From: Pyxicephalus adspersus
Lineage: Eukaryota > Chordata > Amphibia > Anura > Pyxicephalidae
NCBI RefSeq assembly: GCF_032062135.1
Contig: NC_092861.1
Location: forward strand, 63,385,895 to 63,449,894
DNA: 64,000 nt
Direction: 5' to 3'
Below are positions 14,636 to 25,120 of the stretch, piece after piece; within the stretch, counting starts at the first letter, position 1, and each line of letters opens with the position of its first letter. Both the position numbers and the translations under genes were made by a program. The notes beneath the pieces were generated by a model. The model made no database searches. It saw only the letters and a list, made by a program, of their open reading frames with translations, and was not told the origin of the DNA.

Positions 14636-15992
14636 CACACATACACAACACTCAGTTTAGACAAATCAACCCAAGACTTGAAAAACTCCAGAAGCCAGGA
14701 AACAGAATATGCCCAAATTCTACCAACAAAGGGCACCGCATTGCTGTTTAGTTTAGCCAATTTTAAAATCGGCACCATATATTTTTTTCATATAAAGGTA
14801 CAAAAAATATCCGATCGTACATGCTGGTGGAGTTTTACTTTGACTCAACATGTAACAGTGCTCTGTACTATGAACATCTAAAGATGAAGTGAGGACCTGT
14901 AGATGGATTTACTTTGCCTGCATCATTTTTAATTTCATTTATACTAACTCCTTTGCTCCCCAACAGCCTATATTCCTCCATGTTGCAGTCTTGGCGGGTA
15001 CAGGCCTTGTTTTGGTTTTACTTGGAAGAGGCTTTACTCCTTCCTTAATTTTAGAACACAATATGATTTACTTCATTAATCCTTTTATTTTTACCTAAAG
15101 TTCAAATTGGAAACTTTTCCTCCCCCACTTATCCCATTAAAAGGATTTTTAGAGGGGGCCCTTCTACTAAGGGCTTGATATTTCCAGATGATTGGCATGC
15201 TATTAGCTTGTTTATGTTTAGTCACATTTCGTGTGTGTAGTATTGTACTTCTGATAATAGTTTGAGTTTTTCTTATTGCTTCCCCTTATTATTATTTACT
15301 ATTTAAACTTCCTGGTGCTTTTGAATTCTGTATAATGCACAGATTTCTTAATAAAAACTACCAAAACCACCCCTATAACTTACTGCAGACTAAACAAGAT
15401 TATCAGATTCTTAGGCTATTTTTTGTATAAAGGTAAAATAAACTCCACTTCATGTAATGGACAGAAGGAAATAAATGGTGCTGATGTTTGTGTTTCAAAC
15501 TAGGAAAGCAGGTTAGAGCAACTGCACTGCTCCTGAAAGATATACAGTAGTAAAAGTACATATGGGCACTACAGGAGAGATCACCAATAGGAAAAGAAGA
15601 CTGAAATAAAAAGTATAAAAATACCACCAATTCATGTTAATATGTGACCCTTTAACAACCCATTAAACGAAGGTCATATTTATTAAGAGTTTAGCAAGGC
15701 AATAAGAAGAAAACTCATCGGGCTTGGAATAGTAATGCTATCTTCTGGCTCCCAAGTGAACCCACATTTTACAGTAAACATTGGCTACTGTGGGAATCCC
15801 AGATTAACTTTAAAACAACATTCCAGAACACTTGACAAACTATGCAAACAAGCTAGTCCAGCGATGTGAGAAATGCTGCCTACAAGATATTTTAACTGTG
15901 CACTGGCACACTGTACCATCTGGAATGTAAGCATTTCTATTCAATGTGATTGGTAAAAATACTATTCTAAGTTATGATTTGCCGAGCATTTA

Positions 15993-16023
<31 letters not shown>

Positions 16024-19000
16024 ACCTCGGGACCTGAGTGATGGTTTTTAGAAAATACTTACCTCTACACACAGACCAGTCTTCACCTCGCAGCACTGTG
16101 GACATCTGGCACAGTTCCAGGGGGCAGGGACGTCTCAGCGTGTATTTAGTTTAGCAAAAAAGTGTTTCTGCAGAACAGCTACTAGATTGTAAGCTCTTCG
16201 GGGCAGGGTCCTCTCCTCCTGTATCACTGTCTGTATTAGTCTGTCATTTGCAATGCCTATTTAATGTACAGCACTGCGTAATATGTTGGCGCTATATAAA
16301 TCCTGTTTATTAATAATAATAATAACAACAGCGCCAAAACATTAGGGGCCAAACAGTGTACTGCAGTCCCTGTATTGAATATGCGATCTGAAATTCATGC
16401 CGGGGAACTGAAGTAAACAGATTATAGATGGTTGGATTTTCGATTGTCAACGTGTGTTATATATATATATATATATATATATTAATATATATATATATAT
16501 ATATATTATACACACACAGTGGAGCTCCACAATGCAACAATGTGTTTACGGGCAGATTGTATTGGAATATTCACGCCTCCCCCTTTTTCTCCTATTCTAA
16601 AACATGGTTTTAAAAGAAGAAAAAATGTTCTACACTGTTTTAGGAAATGTTACCTTTTATGTATGTTGGCCACAAATAAACAACTGCATACAAAAAAGGG
16701 CCACGGTGGTCCTGCATCAAACACTGCAAATTGTGTATCTGCCTGCTGGAACTGACTGACATGCTAGAGACTATTCATACCAATTGCACACTTCTGTATC
16801 ACACAATGTATCCCAGCACAACACCTATGCACAGCTTTTCAATATTCTCTATTCTGCTGGGTGAAAATGAGGTCCATTCATGGGACTGCAAATGACCTAT
16901 TGAACAAAAACCTAGAATCTATTACAAACTTACTGCTAAAGACAGCAAGGATAACCTAACATTTAGTCTGTAGCCACTATACCACCATTGAACAATAAGT
17001 CTGAAACAACTTCCTATCCAGTGCTCAACCCAACCTCAACAATTTTTTTTAAGCCGGGTGGGAAGAAATTGTAGGAGGGTGGCAGCCCCTGTATTGTGAC
17101 CAAACTCTTTAGTAACCACCCAAAAACAGGTGGATGGGTGCTGAAAAGTGCCGGGTGGTGCGCCCAGGTAAAAGTGCCTGGGGAGAACCCTGCTATATAA
17201 ACTGAATAATTCATAAAACATGGCGATTTTATGAATGTTGACAAGCCAGCTTTTTTTATTTTTAGTGGGTGGCCCCCCTAGCTGCAGTCTGTCTCATATT
17301 TACCCATTCAGGGCTGCCATCTTGGTCTCACACATAACATAGTTCTTTGGGGGAGGGTCCCCTCCTCCTCCTCTGTCACATTGTGTCATTTTCAACCCCT
17401 ATTTCATGTACAGCGCTGTGTAGTATGTTGGTGCTATATACATCCTGTTTATTAATAATAATAATATTAATAATAATAATAATAATTATGCCCATCCTGT
17501 GAAAAGAAGGACTTTGGTGCATTTTTATAAAAATGCAAATGAGCTTATTATGAGGGGAGTAGTTCAGATAATATAACAAACCTGTACTTGATCTGAAATC
17601 AATGAGAGAATAAAAGCCAAGACAGTTAGGCAAGTTAAATTTCCAAAAGGATAAGTCACTAATTGCAGCCTTTGTTTTCTACCTACAGGTTAACTTTAAG
17701 CTAACCATTGTAAGTTCGGAGTAGTAAGTTATAAACATCTAAAGGAGTTGTTTGTGTATAAAAGAACCACTATGTTTATTTGCTTGGGGTTAGAAAAGTT
17801 CCCCTTAGGCTGAATGCAAGCGAGTCTATGAAAGCCTGAATTAGTGAGATAAGGTAATACCATCCAGATCAACTAAACACTTATGTTTATCTTACAAAAT
17901 AATGTTATTTAAGGAATTAGGAGGTTATGGGCATCACTGTTACTCATCCCATTAAGCTTCTCCATCCCACCACCAAATTATACTAATTGGAAGCATCAAT
18001 GACTTTGAACTAAACCAACTCATTAAACGGGCACCTCCAACAGATTTTTGGTTCTCCACATCACAAAAGTATATATGTTGGAGTATATGTAGAATGTCCT
18101 AACCTCCATCTGGCAGTCAGATAAGGTATGACAGATAAATGAACCAGCAGGTCCAGTGCACTGAACTGACCAGATCGCCATGTAATCATACAAACCGTTT
18201 CTTCAAGACTTTGTGTTGGTAAAACCTTCACACGCAGGGTCACTGCAGTTGACAGATATGGAAATGTAAGCATTTTCATGGTATGAACACATGTTAACTG
18301 GTCAAAGAAACTTACAATACTCAATACATATGATAAAAGGGACTTTACTGCATGGAAAACAATTACATGTGTGCCAAATGAAACCCAATGTGAGGTCTTT
18401 TATATTTTTATAGTTTCAAGAGGTCCTAAATAATATGTCATAGGACCTATTGTATCTACAAGGCCAGGCGGACAGGGGAACACATCACACTCATTGCCAC
18501 ATTTTTCTGATGGAACTGTGTACACAAAAGCACTAAGGCATAGTGTTTAATTCTCAGTTTTGGCTGATCATCACAATAGACGCTTTGCTTGGGTTGAACT
18601 ATACAACACAGACCTGTGGCAGTGAAGTGGACAGTTTTGCAGAGGGGACTTTTTTCAGTTTTGTGCCAATACCGAGGTCAACTTAAAGGGTGCCTGTGCC
18701 CTACAGAAGAGAGACCCCGCTTGGGGGGGCACCAGCCAGAGCCGCGGACCATGTCTCTCCTGTATGGATTGCAAGCTCAGGACGGTGGGCGGGTTGTGGC
18801 TCAGACCTGCGATGGGAGAGTGAGCGGGTTCTGGCATCATAACGTCACTACGAGGAAAGTTTCTTATAATTTGAGGAACACTTGGTTCCCCGCGCAGTCT
18901 GGAGCCTGTTAATTTAGTGGTCTGTGATGTCCAAATGGTTGGGGACCACTGCCCTAAAGTCACTAAATCAAAAAGGCAAAATACCTTCCCTGTATTTTTT

Positions 19001-22000
19001 CAGTGACAAAGCACTGAAGCCACAGAAATAGCATGGCAACCAGCATTATCAGAGGAGAAGGTAGCTTACATAGAATATGGATATTTCTGACAAAATGGGC
19101 CAGCCAGTCCGCCATTCCGGACAAATAATCCTAGGGACAGGCTTAGCCATACGTACAAGAACTCACATGCTAATAATTAGATATATTTTGCCTGCAGAAA
19201 CTGCCAAGTACTGGTTTGCTAACTAAAAGGCTGTAAAATATGAGCATTAACAAACTGAAAGTATCCCAAACTAATCTGAATGCTAAGTAGAGAAGAATCT
19301 ATTTGTCTGTGTATACAGAGATATAAATGTAGAGTCGGAGTGTCTCCGGTCCTTTCTGTACCACTCTACTTCATTGCTATTAGCCCCTCACTGATGGGTT
19401 GCTTTACTGACCAACAGGAGAGCCCTGGTGCAGAAAGGAGAGGCAGACACAAATAAAACCTCCTTACAGTTCTGGGTGTTGTTGAAAGTATAGTTTGGCA
19501 TTTGGGCAAAGCAGAAGGTGCTAAAGCTGCAGAGCAAGTCTAGGTTTTAGTAAACCAGCTTTTGTTTTTTTGGTATAGACTGAAAATTTTGGATCAAATT
19601 TAAGACAGATAATCAGATGGGTTGGGAAACTCATTTAAAGTATAAAACAACATTTCTCCATCTCCTTATCAATGTTTGCCAAAATTTCTATATATTACAA
19701 AAGAAAGTGGGCATTTCTTATTTTACCCAATTTTCTTTTAAGACTCATTTAAAGCTCGCAGACTATAGATGAAGCTGCCACCTGGCCAGTATTTAAATAG
19801 CTTTGCTAATTAAAATGCAACTTGTTGCCAAAATTGTTACCACATTAAATAATAAAACACAAGCACCGGTAGCAAACTTAGGTATGAAACGTATCAATTC
19901 AGCAAATGCCTTTTTTTTTTTTACTGGAAAAAGTATTGACACTAAAAGTAATTGAATTATTGCAGCCAATAACCATAAAAATAGACAGAAGCCCCTTCTA
20001 ACATGGGCAATTCAGAGCCATTTTTGTAATAACTCTTCTTCACTGCCTGACCGATGTCCAACTGTCAAACTCTGAATGTACCCATTCAAATCTACTTCTG
20101 GGTGACCCGAGATCCCCGGAGCCCAGATCTACCCAGAACCATGGATGCCAACATTTCCCTGTTCAATTTCAGAGGCCATCTACGGACATTATTCTGCTTG
20201 GGGACTGCCCCTAAATCTGGTAGTCACCCAAATACTGCCTTTCAAAAGGCCTAAGCAGAGGTAGGTAGACATATCACTACGGAGACGGCTGCTAAATGAT
20301 TGCATGGCACAAACTTCACACAGAACAAATAGGAGTAGCTGGAAAAATCACCAGCACATCCTTGTCACTAGCTTTTGTTTCAGAATACAGAACTATTGTA
20401 CTGAACGTATGTAATGTATCTGTTACCTGACGAAGGATATAAGAGGTTCAAACATTGTGTCCTTCTGTGGACAAAAGAAGCTCTAAACCAGCTCTTCTCA
20501 ACCAGGGTTCCATGGGCTATGGCTGCCCGCCCTCCTATTTCATTATTCCCATGTAGTTCTGGGGGCCAACAGAACTTTCATGACTCTAGTGATGTTTTTA
20601 AGTTCTTTTAGGTTTTCCTGCCACCACTGTAGGGGTGGCTATTCTTTTCAATTGCCACCAGTTTAGGAGGTGTCACGGTGCCCCAATAAATTGGTTTTGG
20701 CAGATGTGCTCTGAGACTTAAAATTTTTTATTAACCTCCCTGGTCTGAATAACAAGTATTTTACAATGTCAAAAAGTGGTTCATTTAAAAATACTTATTT
20801 TATATTTCCTGCTTGGTAATACTTCCCATGCCCAGCCAGCATCTGTGTCCCCAAAGCTCACAGCCCAGGGACACAGATGCCTGGTGGGCAACACTTGAAG
20901 ACGCCGCAGGCCTGTGGGGACCAGGTAAGCTTTAAAACTCCCTTACAATTCCACCCTGAGTGTGGCTCAGGATTACGGCTTTTGGTACTGAAAATTAAAC
21001 CCGAGCCACACACGGGAATTCCGCCAGGGAGGTTAAAGAGCTCCTCAGGTGCAAAAGCTGCTCTAAAAACCCCCAACAAGTGCAAGCATTGATATTTACA
21101 CCTAAAAGCACTCCAAATGTACTCTACCAATACACTGCAGCCATAGGGGGCGGCCTAAACCAGAACAAAACAACCAAAAAAAAAAAAAAACAACTGTGAC
21201 CAGGCAGTTAATTTATGGTGGAAGGACAGGCAATAAAATACCTTTACCTGTTTTTATTTACACTCACCTGTCCCCACCGGATGTGCTGATCTCGGGTGAG
21301 AATATGATATGTGTACAGTAGTCGGACGACGTCATTCTTGGCTTCATTGGGAACCACAATTGGGTTTAACCACTACCAAGAGAGGAGAGCACAGTGGGGC
21401 GCCCTCGCTCCATAGAACAGAATGTGTTCATCCGTCACTGGAAATGACCATGAAAGATTTACGTTTGTACACAGCTTTAGTCATGGGCACCGCCATCTAA
21501 ACCCAGCTCTCTTTACTGGACATGGTGGGACAATCTGACTGCATGTGTGCGGGAATCTATCCAATCAGCATGCACAGCTCTGTGCTCTTGGTGAGCAGGC
21601 AGGAAAGTGATAACCCTTCTGATAGAAGAATCCCCCCTGCACACGGTGTGTATGTAACTATAGATCTTGTTGGTGAACTCTAGATGACATAATTACAACA
21701 GCGCCAGTCATCTGCTAATGTAAATACTGCTGTTAGACAAGGCACCATGCATGGCATAGCTTTGGGTTGATGGAACCAGGTAGATACCATGTGAACATTC
21801 CCAGTCCTTCCCTTAATACCATGAAGATGATTCTCAGGGTGAACATGGCAATGACTTGGGGAGGAGGAAGATACAGAGACACACGAGTCCCTGGTCTACA
21901 TGTGTACAAAGTTACAGGGGGGGAGGGTCATTAGGCGCCCTACAGGCAGCCATGGCAACACTGTAGAGGATTCCCTCCCGGGAGTCACGTGAGGACCGGC

Positions 22001-22241
22001 GCCCCCCGCCGGTGGAGCCCCCTGCTGGAAGTGCTGCCCTTCATACTACCGGCCTGACAGCACAACTCACACAGGCGCGCGCTTCTCTCACCTCATCGCC
22101 CCATTTGAGCACGTCCTTCTGCCGTTCCTTCACCTTGTGGTAGATGTTCAGGAACTGGATGATGCCGTGTTGCCGGACGTGATCCGCATACTTCTTGGTC
22201 TCTTCCCAGCTAAGCGGAGAGCCGGCGGACAGCAAACCCAT
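2551..22241 (-). CDS. gclc: Glutamate-cysteine ligase catalytic subunit, 16 coding exons
   Basis: Encodes the cytosolic enzyme that joins glutamate to cysteine using ATP, the rate-limiting step of glutathione synthesis; it works with the modifier subunit GCLM. Exons in transcript order: 22092-22241, 14041-14153, 12046-12228, 11818-11931, 11473-11531, 11252-11388, 11077-11151, 10030-10146, 9809-9947, 8786-8898, 7793-7885, 7576-7680, 5009-5090, 4006-4109, 3788-3908, 2551-2756. They sum to 1911 nt, that is 636 residues plus TGA (human GCLC is 637, from memory). Every junction is GT-AG and in phase. The start [14 protein letters not shown] sits in a strong Kozak context (GCCATGG) and is the first in-frame ATG. 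Diagnostic blocks include [27 protein letters not shown] (with the conserved Cys pair), [17 protein letters not shown] and [19 protein letters not shown]. The C-terminal tail is two residues shorter than in human. No frameshift or early stop was seen. The gene looks functional. Confidence 0.97.
2757..5008 (-). other. gclc introns 15 to 13, no recognisable element
   Basis: Introns 15 (2757-3787) and 13 (4110-5008) flank exons 15 and 14. Intron 14 (3909-4005) is only 97 nt. I see A-rich runs and short chance ORFs but no transposon ends, RNA gene or conserved-looking block. Confidence 0.5.
5505..7437 (+). mobile_element. piggyBac element (PGBD4/Looper-like) with TTAA duplications
   Basis: The termini are inverted: ACCCCCTAGTGAT from 5509 at the left and, on the other strand, CCCCCCTAGCGGT ending at 7433 at the right. 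Each is flanked by TTAA (5505-5508 and 7434-7437), the obligate piggyBac target duplication. Subterminal repeats carry ATTCCCGAGTGTGACTCGGG near 5522-5541 and a diverged copy near 5569. The element lies in gclc intron 12 in antisense orientation to the gene. The transposase inside (5957-7120) is broken. The intact TTAA and TIRs suggest a single insertion that decayed in place. Confidence 0.9.
5957..7120 (+). pseudogene. piggyBac transposase, PGBD4-like, inactivated
   Basis: Fragments of a DDD transposase lie in several frames. The start ATG at 5957 is followed by a stop after about 17 codons. An acidic Ser/Asp/Glu-rich N-terminus (from 6025) comes next, then a core with [17 protein letters not shown] (about 6475-6525) that holds the first catalytic Asp. 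MGGVDRADQ (about 6661-6690) carries the third. The block with the second catalytic Asp (the LDN motif region) is missing: the sequence jumps from about 6611 to about 6622, so an internal deletion has occurred. A poly-A expansion at 6721-6740 breaks the frame again. The last 94 residues keep the Cys-rich domain ([24 protein letters not shown]), very like the end of human PGBD4. It cannot encode an active enzyme. Confidence 0.88.
7886..9808 (-). other. gclc introns 10 and 9, no recognisable element
   Basis: Introns 10 (7886-8785) and 9 (8899-9808) contain AT-rich unique-looking sequence and a short CA run near 8996-9006. I see no terminal inverted repeats, LINE tail or RNA gene. Confidence 0.45.
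10240..10712 (+). mobile_element. L2/CR1-type LINE, 5'-truncated 3' end with ORF2 remnant
   Basis: The plus-strand frame around 10209-10480 contains a LINE ORF2 C-terminus: [13 protein letters not shown] followed by FKRALKLHF, matching the usual WNSLP...SFKxxLKTHLF block. The 3' module follows at about 10575-10700: TTGTAAGCTCTTTAGAGCAG, then GTACAGCATTGTGTAATATG and TTGGCGCTATAAATCCTG, ending in a T-rich tail. It lies in gclc intron 7 antisense to the gene. It is truncated and non-coding. Confidence 0.75.
12229..14040 (-). other. gclc intron 2, no recognisable element
   Basis: A 1.8-kb AT-rich intron with A- and T-runs (around 13558-13587) and a short TA run near 13917. No transposon ends or conserved coding fragments are visible. 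Confidence 0.45.
14585..14629. repeat. (AT)n microsatellite
   Basis: About 22 uninterrupted AT units, followed by a short CA-rich stretch, in gclc intron 1. Confidence 0.95.
15996..16022. repeat. (AC)n microsatellite
   Basis: About 13 AC units in gclc intron 1. Confidence 0.95.
16185..16330 (+). mobile_element. L2/CR1-type LINE 3' tail with (TAA)n end
   Basis: Begins AGATTGTAAGCTCTTCGGGG, then GGGTCCTCTCCTCC, TGTACAGCACTGCGTAATAT and GTTGGCGCTATATAAATCC, and ends in TTAATAATAATAATAAC. It is a clean 5'-truncated insertion in gclc intron 1. Confidence 0.75.
16459..16508. repeat. (TA)n microsatellite, imperfect
   Basis: About 25 TA units with one TTAA interruption at 16482-16485, in gclc intron 1. 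Confidence 0.95.
17019..17192. mobile_element. Short hAT-like non-autonomous element
   Basis: The left end reads CAGTGCTCAACCC and the right end, on the other strand, CAGGGTTCTCCCC. This CAG..TCnnCCC style of terminus is typical of hAT elements. The interior holds GGTGGTGCGCCC-type repeats common in vertebrate hAT MITEs. No clear 8-bp duplication was found, so the family call is tentative. Confidence 0.45.
17334..17488 (+). mobile_element. L2/CR1-type LINE 3' tail with (TAA)n end
   Basis: A second copy of the tail in intron 1: GGGGGAGGGTCCCCTCC, TGTACAGCGCTGTGTAGTAT and GTTGGTGCTATATACATCC, followed by an imperfect (TAA)n run at 17451-17488. Confidence 0.75.
18620..18951 (-). mobile_element. 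hAT-like fragment with one terminus
   Basis: Read on the minus strand it starts at 18951 with CAGTGGTCCCCAACCATTTG, a classic hAT (Charlie-type) terminus. A GC-rich interior follows (AACCCGCCCACCGTCCTGAG, GTCCGCGGCTCTGG). The opposite terminus is not seen; the similarity fades near 18620. It is much more GC-rich than the surrounding intron. Confidence 0.55.
20489..20728 (+). mobile_element. hAT-like fragment, left end only
   Basis: CAGCTCTTCTCAACCAGGGT begins it and TCCATGGGC follows, close to the common vertebrate hAT terminus CAGTGTTTCTCAACCAGGG. The right terminus is not found. The piggyBac MITE at 20735 begins directly after it. Confidence 0.45.
20731..21036. mobile_element. Non-autonomous piggyBac-type MITE with TTAA duplications
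   Basis: A 298-bp element (20735-21032) with termini CCTCCCTGG and CCAGGGAGG, flanked by TTAA at 20731-20734 and 21033-21036. The right subterminal part reads, on the other strand, CGGAATTCCCGTGTGTGGCT then CGGGTTT, related to ATTCCCGAGTGTGACTCGGG in the transposase-bearing element at 5505-7437. The interior has a perfect 13-bp inverted repeat, GCATCTGTGTCCC at 20839-20851 and its complement at 20868-20880. There is no coding capacity. It lies in gclc intron 1. Confidence 0.85.
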
Positions 22242-22520
22242 GGCTGTAGCGGCTCCGGTGTGATGGCGCTGTGTGTGTGTAAGTGAAGTATAAAGTGCTC
22301 GGCACGGCAATAAGCACGGACTGGCTAAGTAAGCCGCACGCCTATCGCTTAGAAGCTCTCACGCCGGTTGTCAGTCTTCTCCTCCCCCCACGAGTGTTAT
22401 GAGGCGGCGAGCTGCTCACGTGACTCGAGCTGTCATACTTGTCGTCCCCTCCCGTAGAGCTCCGAAAGCAGGAGGGCATGCGCGCGCCGATGTGTCCCTT
22501 TGTTATGTGGGCGGGGCTTC
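21950..22520 (-). promoter_or_regulatory. gclc: GC-rich promoter region of gclc
   Basis: A local jump in G+C and CpG content around exon 1, in otherwise AT-rich DNA. It contains CACGTG E-boxes at 21986-21991 and 22417-22422 and a GC box GGGCGGGGC at 22509-22517. There is no TATA box in a sensible place. No ATG occurs on the gene strand between 22242 and about 22430, so the presumed 5' UTR lacks upstream start codons. The transcription start was not determined. Confidence 0.6.
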
Positions 22521-22530
22521 GGCTTCCTCC

Positions 22531-22546
22531 TCACCATGACTTGGCA
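22531..22546 (+). promoter_or_regulatory. Antioxidant/electrophile response element candidate (NRF2-MAF)
   Basis: TCACCATGACTTGGCA matches every position of the extended core TMAnnRTGAYnnnGCR. The four following bases (CTTT) fit three of the four W positions. It lies 290 bp upstream of the gclc ATG, close to a GC box. GCLC is an established NRF2 target; in human the best-known element is several kb upstream, so a proximal site would be a different arrangement. Use in vivo is inferred. Confidence 0.5.
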
Positions 22547-23229
22547 CTTTTACTGGAGTTACCATGGTGCCACAGGCTGGTGAGGTGTGTGGGTGGCATG
22601 GGCTGTGCCAGTCAGTGCAGTAATTCTATATGGTGCCAATTCACCAGACACTTATCATGCTGCCTGTAAGATGGATACAAGGATCATTATGTGTATTTCC
22701 TCCAATTACCATCAATGCCAATAATATAGGAAACTTGTGGAAATAGAAAGTAGTCCCCTTGTGGTTATACCCATGGCACCAAGCTGCATTCTTACTGGCA
22801 AAGCTGGTCAAATGTCAGCCAGGTGGTAATGAAGTCTATACCCCGCATGGATGGTTTTATCGAGTCCTCCAACCTATGGGCTCTCTACCATCTTCAATCT
22901 GACAAAACCAACCAAACACCATGCTAGAGAGAAGATCAGAACATCGGAGATGTAATGACCACTACCGGGCCTGCCGGAGAGGAATAGGAGCTTCCATCTG
23001 TAGGACCAAGTTATAACCCCTCCTAACTCTGAAGATCAATAAAGTTTATCACCAGGCCAAAACTTTCTTTTTTTTAGGATAGTGTCGGAAAGGTATAGAG
23101 GGGCTGTCAGGTTTTATTGCTGTTCTTGTCCTCTTAGGGGAGGTTCATCCACTTTGAATTTGACATTCATTACCGGTAGAACAATCACAGGTGGAGAATA
23201 CTCCTATTTCATGTGTTTCAATGGAATTA
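22547..23229. other. Intergenic, nothing recognised
   Basis: Sequence upstream of the gclc promoter, without recognisable repeat ends, coding blocks or RNA genes. Confidence 0.4.
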
Positions 23230-23576
23230 CAGGGAGTCCCCAGGTTACATACAAGATAGGGACTGTAGGTTTGTTCTTAAGTTGAATTTGTATGTAAGTC
23301 GGAACAGGTACATTATTTTAATAAATGCAATTAGGACAGATGTTTGCCTCAACATATTATTAGGCAGTGTGGTGTCAGTTACTGTATCAAATCCTCACTG
23401 TGCCTTAATCACAAACAAAGCAAAAATAAAAAGATAATTGCCTAGACATTCATTAATTTCTGGAGCAAGCTGTGCTTTGATGTGCAAAAAGAAACAACTG
23501 CAGACTTTGTCTTGGCCATTAAAGACTTACAAGAGCTTGTCAGTATGTCGGATGTCCTTAACTCTGGGTCTACCTG
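23230..23576. mobile_element. pogo/Tc1-mariner-type MITE with TA duplication
   Basis: Left terminus CAGGGAGTCCCCAGGTTACA from 23230; right terminus on the other strand CAGGTAGACCCAGAGTTAAG from 23576. TA flanks both ends (23228-23229, 23577-23578). The 347-bp interior is non-coding. It is clearly related, in the opposite orientation, to the copy at 28457-28924 (shared block AAGCTGTGCTTTGATGTGCA near 23468). Confidence 0.75.
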
Positions 23577-23870
23577 TATTTCACCCTCCACCAACAAATG
23601 TTTAGGTGAAACATTCACTGCTTTATAAATAGACTCCTAAGTGTTTGTATAGCCATGCTCTTTGTGTTTCTAATATAGAGAATAAGCTGATCCACTTGCA
23701 GCAGTGTTTGCAGAAGATCAGCCCTGTTTGCTTTAGACAATTAATCCCAGGATTTGGGGATCTTTGCTCATTTTGTTGACTTGTGTGTATTGGTTTAGAT
23801 TAATTCTAAATAAAGGAGTATCTATAGCTTTTATTGAGATCATTAGCAATAAAACTTGGTTAAACACCTA

Positions 23871-24990
23871 CTCAGCAGACACTTTATTAGGTACACATCG
23901 CTAATATTGGGTTGGAACCCATTTTGCCATCATTTTCCTCTGGGATTTTGGTTCATATGGACATGGTACCATCACACAGTTGCAAAGTTTTTAGCTTCAC
24001 ATCCTTTGTGGAAATCTCACAATTTACCACATCCCAAAGGTGCTTTCTTATGTTGGATCTGGTGAGTGTGGAGGCCATATGAGTACAGTGAAATCATTGT
24101 CCTGTTCAAGAACCCAGTTTGAGTTTTGTGACATGGAGCAATATGCTGCTGGAAGTAGCCATCAGAAGATGGGTCCACTGCAGGCATAGAGGGATAGACG
24201 TGGTCAGCAACAATACTAAGTTAAGCTGTGACATTTTTTATGATGCTCATTTATTTCTAAGTGGCCCAATCATTACACCACTACCAGAAGCCTGAACCAT
24301 TGATATAGCAGGTTAATGCAGGATGACCTTTTAATCTGAATGTTGAAGAAGAAATCAAGACCTACAAAAGCAGACAATGGACCTGATTTATTAAAGCTCT
24401 CTGAGACTGGAGAAGATAGACTATCACAGGAGAACCTGGGTGATCCAGCAAACCTGGAATGGATCTGGTCCAGGATTGGAAACATTTTACAGCTAATAGC
24501 AAGTGCTTTTTAAAAATCCATTACATGTTTGCTGGATCACTCAGGTTCACCTATGTCGGTTTATCTCTAGTCTTGGGGAGCTTTAATAAATTGGGTCCAT
24601 TTTTTTCCATTCTTATGTTGTCTAGTTTTGGTGAATCTGTGGGAATTGTAGCCTTAGGTGCCTGTGCCTAACTAATATGAATGGCACCTTGTATTGTCTT
24701 CTGCTCCTGTAACCCATCTGCTTCAATGTTCAATTTGTTGTGCATTGTCAGATGCTCTTTCTTACACATTGGTCGTAACGAGTGGTTATTTGTGTTGCTG
24801 TTGCCTTTCTATCAGCTTGAACCAGCCTAGCTATTGTTATCTGACCTCTGGCTTCAATGAGTATTTTTGCCCAGTGAACTTCTGCTCATTGGATATTTCC
24901 CCCTTTTTGAACCATTCTCTGTAAAACTCTAAAGATGGTTAGGCAGTTTCCGAAATATTCCAACCATCCCTCCTGACAAACCATGCCATA
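23871..24990 (-). mobile_element. Tc1-like element, truncated and interrupted
   Basis: Begins just after TA with CTCAGCAGACACTTTATTAG, then GTACAC, the terminus of a very common vertebrate Tc1-like family. A degraded transposase runs on the minus strand: GYFQQHIAPCHK (around 24120-24155) corresponds to the family's QQDNAPCHK, so the second catalytic Asp is replaced by His. The recognisable sequence stops at ACCATGCCA near 24990, so the other terminus and the first transposase residues are gone. A palindromic MITE is inserted at 24379-24598. Confidence 0.8.
24379..24598. mobile_element. Palindromic MITE, copy 1 (nested in Tc1-like element)
   Basis: A 220-bp foldback: GGACCTGATTTATTAAAGCT at the left and its near-complement AGCTTTAATAAATTGGGTCC at the right. 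The arms also pair internally around TGATCCAGCAAACCTGGAAT. It splits the Tc1-like element: recognisable transposon sequence continues on both sides. The target duplication is ambiguous, possibly AT. Confidence 0.8.
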
Positions 24991-25029
24991 TCCAATCCAT
25001 AGACAATTTAAGTTTTCATACTTCTACTA

Positions 25030-25120
25030 CAAGTAATCCTCGGGTTAAGTCACTGAAATCAGAAAAAAGCTTCCTGTGCTGTGCAGCAGTCCCTCAGCTT
25101 TGGGTGAAGTCTTCACTCTA
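25030..25120 (+). mobile_element. Fragment of pogo-like MITE
   Basis: CAAGTAATCCTCGGGTTAAG matches the left terminus of the copy at 28457, and the preceding TTTTCATACTTCTACTA is also shared with that copy. Only the left part is recognisable here. Confidence 0.55.

Noticed and set aside
18616..18963. 98- and 102-residue frames on opposite strands
   Set aside because: They are both inside the GC-rich hAT-like fragment; the open frames reflect base composition.
22242..22310. N-terminal extension of gclc from an upstream in-frame codon
   Set aside because: The upstream codon is TTG, not ATG. The ATG at 22241 has a strong Kozak context and matches the known GCLC start.
22421..22430. TGACTCGAGC as an antioxidant response element
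   Set aside because: Four bases instead of three separate TGAC and GC, so it does not fit the core.
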